From NCBI RefSeq assembly GCF_004795035.1, contig NZ_SSBK01000003.1, positions 248,001 through 312,000 of the forward strand: a DNA stretch of 64,000 nt, in the 5' to 3' direction. Numbering within the stretch: the stretch's first letter is position 1; each line of letters begins with the position of its first letter. The stretch comes from Streptomyces sp. A0958. Its GTDB lineage: Bacteria; Actinomycetota; Actinomycetes; Streptomycetales; Streptomycetaceae. A program made the position numbers and the translations under genes. Under the pieces are notes generated by a model. It searched no databases and was not told the DNA's origin. It saw only the letters and a list, made by a program, of their open reading frames with translations. Shown here in pieces: positions 58,650 through 64,000 of this stretch.

Positions 58650-60641
58650 TCAGTGGCCCCGCCTACCGTTCGGCCCGCCGAAGACGTTGCCTCCGCCCGC
58701 CGTGGTGAGGGTGACGGTGGTGTTGGCCGGGTCGGACTGGGTGCCCGGCTGCGGGTCGGCGTTCACGACCATGGCGTTGTCGTCGTCCGAGCTGCCTTCG
58801 GCGAACTGGATGTTCGTGAAGCCGGCTCCGGTCAGCATCTGCTTGGCGTCGGAGACCTTGTGCCCGCGGACCTCGGGGATGGCGGTCGTCGGGGGCTGGG
58901 TCGGGCCCTTGGCGACCTTGAGGATGATCGCGGTGTCCTTGCCGACCTTCTGGTTGGCCTCAGGGGTCTGTCCGACGACCTGGCCTGCGGGGTGGTCCTC
59001 GTCGTCGACCTCGGACTTGCCGATGTTGGTGAAGCCGAGCGCCTTCAGCTGGGCCACCGCCTCGTCGTACGAGCGGGTGTCCACCGGCGGCACGCTGATC
59101 AGCTTCTCCGTGGCGACCGTGAGCTTGACCTCGGAGTTCTCCTCGGCCTTCGAGTCGCCCTTCGGGGACTGCTCCAGGACGGTGTTGGGCTCGGCCTCGG
59201 ACTCGACCGAGGTGACGGTGACCGTGAAGCCCCTCTTCTCCAGGATCTCGCGGGCGTTGGCCTCGGACTTCTCCGTGACGTCCGGGACGTCGACCTTCGG
59301 CGGGCCGCTGGAGACGAAGACCGTGACGGTCTCCTGCTCCTGCATCTGCTCGTCTGCCGTCGGCGTCTGGCGGCAGATCTTGTCCTTGGGCTGGTCCTTG
59401 CACTCTTCCTCGGGACCGATCTTGAGCTTGACGTTCGAATTGTCGGCGCGTTTCTGAGCGTCCTTGACGGAAATGCCGACCATGTTGGGTACGTCGAACG
59501 CGCCCGTGTCGCCCCCGTCGCTGACGAAGACCGCCTTGCCGATGAGGATCGCGCCGATCAGCACCAGGATGCCCGCGATGACCAGCAGGATGGTCGAGGT
59601 GTGGTTCTTCTTCTGCCGGCGGCGGGCGGGGCGGTCGTCGTAGCCGTAGCTGCCGTCGTCCGGGTTGACCGGCGGCAGCATCGACGTGCGGTCGCCGTTC
59701 TGGTCCGCGGCCCGCAGGGCGGTGGTGGGCTGGTCGTTGTCGTACCCGCCGCCGTAGCCGCCGTAACCGGCCGCACCCATCGCCGCCGTGGCGGCGACCG
59801 GCTGGCCGTCGAGGCAGGCCTCGATGTCGGCGCGCATCTCGTCGGCCGACTGGTAGCGGTAGTCGGGGTCCTTGGTGAGGGCCTTCAGCACGATCGCGTC
59901 CATCTCGGGCGTGATCTCCGGGTCGAAGCTGCTGGGCGGCTGAGGCTCTTCCCGTACGTGCTGGTAGGCAACCGCGACCGGGGAGTCCCCGATGAACGGC
60001 GGCCGGACCGTCAGCAGTTCGTAGAGCAGGCAGCCGGTCGAGTACAGGTCGGACCGGGCGTCGACCTGCTCGCCCTTGGCCTGCTCGGGGGAGAGGTACT
60101 GGGCGGTGCCGATGACGGCCGCGGTCTGAGTCATCGTCATACCGGAGTCGCCCATGGCGCGGGCGATGCCGAAGTCCATGACCTTGACCTGGCCGGTCCG
60201 GGTCAGCATGACGTTGGCCGGCTTGATGTCCCGGTGGACGATGCCCGCGCGGTGCGAGTACTCCAGCGCCTGGAGGATGCCGACGGTCATTTCGAGCGTG
60301 CGCTCCGGCAGCAGCCGGCGGCCCGAGTGCAGCAACTCCCTGAGCGTCGACCCGTCGACGTACTCCATGACGATGTACGGGATGGAGACCCCGTCGACGT
60401 AGTCCTCGCCGGTGTCGTACACCGCGACGATCGCGGGATGGTTGAGCGAGGCGGCGGACTGGGCCTCACGGCGGAACCGGGCCTGGAAGGACGGGTCGCG
60501 GGCGAGGTCAGCCCGGAGAGTCTTCACAGCGACGGTGCGGCCGAGCCGGGTGTCGTGGGCGAGGTAGACCTCGGCCATGCCACCACGGCCGAGCACCGAG
60601 CCCAGCTCGTACCGGCCGCCGAGGCGACGCGGCTCTTCCAT
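58650..60641 (-). CDS. pknB: PASTA-domain serine/threonine protein kinase PknB
   Basis: Membrane kinase that senses muropeptides or lipid II and controls wall synthesis and division. The 663-residue protein has a full kinase domain (about 10-275): GRGGMAEVYLA, AVKTL, HRDIKPANV, MDFG and LSPEQA. A Gly/Tyr-rich and basic juxtamembrane stretch leads to one helix (about 347-372) and four PASTA repeats outside (about 375-660). The ATG at 60641 (MEEPRRLGG) is preferred over one 12 codons earlier. It is the last gene of the pstP-rodA-pbpA-pknB group; no pknA lies between pbpA and pknB, unlike in mycobacteria. Confidence 0.96.
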   Translation of the reverse strand: MEEPRRLGGRYELGSVLGRGGMAEVYLAHDTRLGRTVAVKTLRADLARDPSFQARFRREAQSAASLNHPAIVAVYDTGEDYVDGVSIPYIVMEYVDGSTLRELLHSGRRLLPERTLEMTVGILQALEYSHRAGIVHRDIKPANVMLTRTGQVKVMDFGIARAMGDSGMTMTQTAAVIGTAQYLSPEQAKGEQVDARSDLYSTGCLLYELLTVRPPFIGDSPVAVAYQHVREEPQPPSSFDPEITPEMDAIVLKALTKDPDYRYQSADEMRADIEACLDGQPVAATAAMGAAGYGGYGGGYDNDQPTTALRAADQNGDRTSMLPPVNPDDGSYGYDDRPARRRQKKNHTSTILLVIAGILVLIGAILIGKAVFVSDGGDTGAFDVPNMVGISVKDAQKRADNSNVKLKIGPEEECKDQPKDKICRQTPTADEQMQEQETVTVFVSSGPPKVDVPDVTEKSEANAREILEKRGFTVTVTSVESEAEPNTVLEQSPKGDSKAEENSEVKLTVATEKLISVPPVDTRSYDEAVAQLKALGFTNIGKSEVDDEDHPAGQVVGQTPEANQKVGKDTAIILKVAKGPTQPPTTAIPEVRGHKVSDAKQMLTGAGFTNIQFAEGSSDDDNAMVVNADPQPGTQSDPANTTVTLTTAGGGNVFGGPNGRRGH

Positions 60642-60825
60642 AACTGTTCCAGCCCTCTCCGTCAGTCCTGACCGCACCGGTGTGCGGTCCGGCGGTGTGC
60701 TGTTCGCGCATACGCTACCGGCCCCGCATCAGCTGATCGGCCCCGCAGGCGATACCTGATATCCGACCGGTATCCGCAGGTGCGTATTCACGGCCATGTG
60801 TGAGCGGTATCACTGCTTGGCGGGG

Positions 60826-62286
60826 TCACTTCTTGCTGTCGATGACCGCTTTCATGACCGCCTTCGCGATGGGGGCGGCCAGGCCGCCGCCGGAGATGTC
60901 GTCGCGGTCGGCGTTGCCGTCCTCGACGACCACGGCGACGGCCACCGGGGAACCGCTGTCCGTCTTGGCGTACGAGATGAACCAGGCGTACGGCTTCTCG
61001 CTGTTGTTCAGGCCGTGCTGGGCCGTACCGGTCTTGCCGCCGACCGTGGCGCCCGGGATCTGGGCGTTCGTGCCGGTGCCCTCCTTGACGACGGTCTCCA
61101 TCATCTCCTGGAGCTTCTGGGCGTTCTCGGCCGAGAGGGGGCGGCTGAACTCCTCCTTCTCGTGGGTGTAGATCACGTCCAGGTTGGGAGCCTGCCGCTG
61201 GGCGACCATGTACGGCTGCATCAGCTTTCCGTCGTTGGCGACGGCGGAGGCGACCATGGCCATCTGGAGCGGGGTGGCGCGGTTGGAGGCCTGGCCGATG
61301 CCCGCCATGGCGTTCTGCGGCCGGTTGTCCTCGGGGTACACGCTGGCGTTGGAGCGGACCGGGGTGAAGATCTCCTTGTTGAAGCCGAACCTGCCGGCCT
61401 CGTCGATCATCTTCTGGTTGCCCAGGTCATCGCTGATCTTGCCGAAGACGGTGTTGCAGGAGTAGCGCAGCGCCTTGCGGAGAGAGGCGTTCTCGCAAGG
61501 GATGGGGCCCTCGTTATCCAGGTCCTTGGTGGACTGCGGGAGACGCCACGGCAGCGGCGACTTCGTGTCCGCGTCGATGTCCGTGTAGAGGCCGTTCTCA
61601 AGGGCGGCGGCCGCGGTGACGACCTTGAACGTCGAACCGGGCGGGTAGGTTTCGCGCAGCGCCCGGTTGAGCATGGGCTTGTCCTTGTCCTTCAGCAGCG
61701 CCTGCCAGGCCTCGGTGTCGGCCTTTTCGTTGCCCGCGAAGGTCGAGGGGTCGTACGAGGGGGTGCTGGCGAGCGCGAGGATGGCGCCGGTCTGCGGGTC
61801 GAGGGCGACGACGGCGCCCTTCTTGCTGCCGAGGCCCTTGAAGGCGGCCGTCTGGGCGGCGCTGTTGAGCGTGGTGACGATGTTGCCGCCCTGCGCCTCG
61901 TCGCCGGTGAACATCGACATGGTGCGGTCGAAGAAGAGCTGGTCGTCGTTGCCGGTGAGGATGCCGTCCTCGAGCTTTTCGAGCTGTGAGGCGTCGAATG
62001 CCTGCGAGGAGTACCCGGTGACGGGGGCCCACATGGGGCCGTCCTTCCAGACCCGCTTGTACTTGAAGTCGCCGTCCTCGGTCTCTTTGGACCCGGTGAT
62101 GGACTTGCCGCCGTCGACGATGATGTTGCCGCGCTCGTGGGCGTACCGCTCGATGCGGACCCGGCGGTTCTCCTTGCGGGTGTTGAGCTCGTCGGCCTTC
62201 ACGTACTGCAGGTAGTTGGTGCGCGCGAGCAGGGCGAAGATGAGGACGCCGCAGAAGATCGCGATCCGGCGCAGGGGCTTGTTCAC
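60826..62286 (-). CDS. pbpA: Penicillin-binding protein 2 (class B transpeptidase PbpA)
   Basis: Monofunctional transpeptidase that crosslinks peptidoglycan with a SEDS partner. The 486-residue protein has one N-terminal helix (about 7-24), a short pedestal domain and the transpeptidase domain with STFK (near 217), SCN (near 275) and KTGTA (near 417). It is close to mycobacterial PbpA in order and length. The ATG at 62286 overlaps the rodA stop by 4 bp, so it is translationally coupled to its glycosyltransferase partner. A 184-bp gap separates it from pknB, which may hold an extra promoter. Confidence 0.96.
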   Translation of the reverse strand: MNKPLRRIAIFCGVLIFALLARTNYLQYVKADELNTRKENRRVRIERYAHERGNIIVDGGKSITGSKETEDGDFKYKRVWKDGPMWAPVTGYSSQAFDASQLEKLEDGILTGNDDQLFFDRTMSMFTGDEAQGGNIVTTLNSAAQTAAFKGLGSKKGAVVALDPQTGAILALASTPSYDPSTFAGNEKADTEAWQALLKDKDKPMLNRALRETYPPGSTFKVVTAAAALENGLYTDIDADTKSPLPWRLPQSTKDLDNEGPIPCENASLRKALRYSCNTVFGKISDDLGNQKMIDEAGRFGFNKEIFTPVRSNASVYPEDNRPQNAMAGIGQASNRATPLQMAMVASAVANDGKLMQPYMVAQRQAPNLDVIYTHEKEEFSRPLSAENAQKLQEMMETVVKEGTGTNAQIPGATVGGKTGTAQHGLNNSEKPYAWFISYAKTDSGSPVAVAVVVEDGNADRDDISGGGLAAPIAKAVMKAVIDSKK

Positions 62287-63701
62287 GGTCGGACCACCTG
62301 GGTCATCTCGGCGTCGGTGGAGGGTGCGGGGGCGGGAGCGGGGCGCCGGGCGGTGTCGCTGATGCGGATGAGGATGCCGATCAGGGCCCAGTTTGCGATC
62401 ACGGAGGAGCCACCGGCGGCGAGGAAGGGCATCGTCATACCGGTCAGCGGGATGAGCCCCATGACACCACCGGCGACGACGAAGACCTGGATGGCGAAGG
62501 CGCCGGAGAGGCCGATCGCGAGCAACTTGCCGAAGGGGTCGCGGGCGGCGAGCGCCGTGCGGACGCCGCGCTCGATGATGAGGCCGTAGATCAGCAGAAC
62601 GGCCATCATTCCGGCGAGACCGAGCTCCTCACCCACGGTGGAGAGGACGAAGTCGGCGTTGGCGGCGAAGCCGATCAGGTCGGAGTGGCCCTGGCCCCAG
62701 CCGGTGCCGAGGGTGCCTCCGGCGCCGAAGGACATGACGGCGTTGGAGATCTGCTCACATGCGCCGCTCCGGTCGGTGGCGTAGCAGGCGAACGGATCTT
62801 GCCAGGCGGTCACACGGGCCTGGACGTGCTTTTCGAAGGTGGCGACACCCACGGCTCCGGCCGCCGACATCAGGAGACCGAAGACGATCCAGCTGGTCCG
62901 CTCCGTGGCGACGTACAGCATGATCACGAAGAGGCCGAAGAACAGGAGCGACGTCCCGAGGTCGGTCTCGAAGACCAGGATCAGGATCGACAGCGCCCAG
63001 ATGACGAGGATGGGGCCGAGGTCGCGTCCGCGCGGCAGGTACAGACCCATGAAGCGGCGGCTGGCGAGGGCCAGCGCATCCCGCTTGACCATCAGGTATC
63101 CGGAGAAGAAGACCGCAATGATGATCTTCGCGAATTCGCCGGGTTGGATGGAGAAAGGGCCGAGGCTGATCCAGATCTTGGCGCCGTTCACCGAGGGGAA
63201 GAACATCGGCAGGATCAGCAGGATCAGCGCCACCACCATGGAGATGTAGGTGTACCGCTGCAGGATGCGATGGTCCTTGAGGACCAGCAGAACCGCGACC
63301 AGGAGGGCAACGCCGACTGCGGAGTACAGCAGCTGCTTGGGGGCGTCGGGTGTGAACTTGCCCCACCGGTTCACAGCCCGGTCGATCAGCCGTTGCGACT
63401 GGTCCAGCCGCCAGATGAGCACCAGACCGAGGCCGTTGAGCAGGGTGGCCAGTGGAAGCAGCAGCGGGTCCGCGTACGGGGCGAACTTGCGCACCACGAG
63501 GTGGGCCACGCCGCCGAGCAGGATGAGCCCCGCCCCGTAACCGAACATCCCGGAGGGGAGCTTGCCGTTCAGGGCGAGGCCGACGTTGGCGTAGGCGAAC
63601 ACGGAGATGGCGATGGCGAAGACCATCATCATCAGTTCGGTGTTGCGCCGGCTCGGTGCGTTGATCGCGCCGATCGTGGTCGTGTTGGTGACAACGCTCA
63701 T
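62283..63701 (-). CDS. rodA: SEDS-family peptidoglycan glycosyltransferase (RodA/FtsW type)
   Basis: Polymerises lipid II into glycan strands together with a class B PBP. The 472-residue protein has about ten to twelve membrane helices. The SEDS features are the large loop before the last helices, GAGGTLGTGWGQGHSDLIGFAAN, and VGEELGLAGMMAVL with the catalytic-region Glu/Asp. The end is Pro/Ala-rich. It is the partner of PbpA encoded directly downstream (4-bp overlap). It could be called FtsW-like; RodA follows the mycobacterial name at this locus. It lies 23 bp after the phosphatase gene. Confidence 0.95.
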   Translation of the reverse strand: MSVVTNTTTIGAINAPSRRNTELMMMVFAIAISVFAYANVGLALNGKLPSGMFGYGAGLILLGGVAHLVVRKFAPYADPLLLPLATLLNGLGLVLIWRLDQSQRLIDRAVNRWGKFTPDAPKQLLYSAVGVALLVAVLLVLKDHRILQRYTYISMVVALILLILPMFFPSVNGAKIWISLGPFSIQPGEFAKIIIAVFFSGYLMVKRDALALASRRFMGLYLPRGRDLGPILVIWALSILILVFETDLGTSLLFFGLFVIMLYVATERTSWIVFGLLMSAAGAVGVATFEKHVQARVTAWQDPFACYATDRSGACEQISNAVMSFGAGGTLGTGWGQGHSDLIGFAANADFVLSTVGEELGLAGMMAVLLIYGLIIERGVRTALAARDPFGKLLAIGLSGAFAIQVFVVAGGVMGLIPLTGMTMPFLAAGGSSVIANWALIGILIRISDTARRPAPAPAPSTDAEMTQVVRP

Positions 63702-63724
63702 GGTGCTGAAGGCCCCCTACGGCT

Positions 63725-64000
63725 CTACTTCTTACCGCACTGCGGGACCAGCTTCTGCTCTTCCTCCGAGAGGCTGGGCCCAGGAGTGGGAGTCGTGGAA
63801 GTCTGCTCGGTCTTGGTGTCGCCACCGGATGTCCTGGACGTCTTCGATGCCTTGGTGGCGTCGCTGTCCGTGCCCGTCGCCTGGCCCTCGTCGCCCTTGG
63901 CGTTCTCCTCAGCCGCGCGGCGCTGTGCGTCCTTCTTGCAGGCGGACGCCTGGTTGGAGAGCTCGGTGATCTTCTCGCGGGCGTCGGCGAGGCTGCCCTC
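63725..64000 (-). CDS. pstP: PP2C-type protein phosphatase PstP (partial, C-terminal tail)
   Basis: The last 91 codons of a minus-strand gene entering from the right edge. The peptide is Ser/Thr/Glu/Lys-rich and ends with SEEEQKLVPQCGKK, preceded by a predicted helical stretch with one cysteine (NQASACKKDAQRRAAEENA). The catalytic PP2C domain is outside the window. The identity rests on position: it directly precedes rodA-pbpA-pknB, where actinobacteria encode the phosphatase that opposes PknB, whose extracellular part ends in such a tail. Confidence in the coding frame is high, in the name moderate. Confidence 0.7.
   Translation of the reverse strand, partial: EGSLADAREKITELSNQASACKKDAQRRAAEENAKGDEGQATGTDSDATKASKTSRTSGGDTKTEQTSTTPTPGPSLSEEEQKLVPQCGKK

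Noticed and set aside
58611..60671. Plus-strand open frame of 686 codons opposite pknB
   Set aside because: Shadow frame; pknB on the other strand is unmistakable.

Overview
The window is the origin-of-replication region of a high-GC actinomycete, almost certainly a Streptomyces. Support for this comes from the very GC-rich third codon positions, frequent GTG/TTG starts, the gene order rpmH-dnaA-oriC-dnaN-gnd-recF-gyrB-gyrA, an oriC full of TTGTCCACA-type DnaA boxes, six copies of the parS sequence GTTTCACGTGAAAC, and the Streptomyces-type neighbours crgA, class E sortases and femX. Gene names and comparisons with S. coelicolor and Mycobacterium tuberculosis are from memory of those genomes; no search was run.

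Left part (1-8.6 kb): rpsF-ssb-rpsR on the minus strand, a small membrane protein, then envelope genes: a FemX-type aminoacyltransferase, an alanine-racemase-like PLP protein, a GT87 membrane glycosyltransferase and a class A penicillin-binding protein. A PadR regulator with a palindrome on its own promoter is followed by inositol-1-phosphate synthase and an MFS transporter (9-12.2 kb). The CCA-adding enzyme is convergent with the transporter, and two parS sites lie between them.

Centre-left (14-30.5 kb): a plus-strand run DUF6049-like protein, MurJ, pseudokinase, SigM, anti-sigma factor, TrxB, TrxA. It matches mycobacterial gene order, but the MurJ flippase and the pseudokinase are separate genes. 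It is followed by minus-strand GNAT, parB, parA, rsmG, jag, yidC, yidD, rnpA and rpmH, transcribed away from oriC.

Origin and replication block (30.5-43.4 kb): dnaA with its own DnaA boxes, oriC with about 18 recognisable DnaA boxes, dnaN, gnd, recF, a DciA-like gene, gyrB, gyrA and a DUF3566 membrane protein.

Right part (43.5-64 kb): tRNA-Ile, a DLW-39 peptide, a pair of related secreted proteins (one with a VWA domain), a tail-anchored Ser/Thr kinase, an XRE-type regulator, tRNA-Ala, cyclophilin, rhomboid protease, a second DnaA-box cluster, crgA, a DUF881 protein, three class E sortases with pabA among them, and the cell-wall/division operon pstP-rodA-pbpA-pknB.

Functionally the window couples initiation (DnaA, gyrase, beta clamp), segregation (ParAB/parS), translation (S6, S18, L34, RNase P, tRNAs), protein insertion (YidC/YidD) and wall growth (MurJ, PBPs, RodA, PknB/PstP, FemX, CrgA, sortases). 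I see no insertion sequence, prophage, integrase, CRISPR array or rRNA gene. The least understood parts are the VWA-protein pair with its inverted-repeat leader, the tail-anchored kinase, several strong uncharacterised palindromes, and parS sites built into hairpins or start codons.
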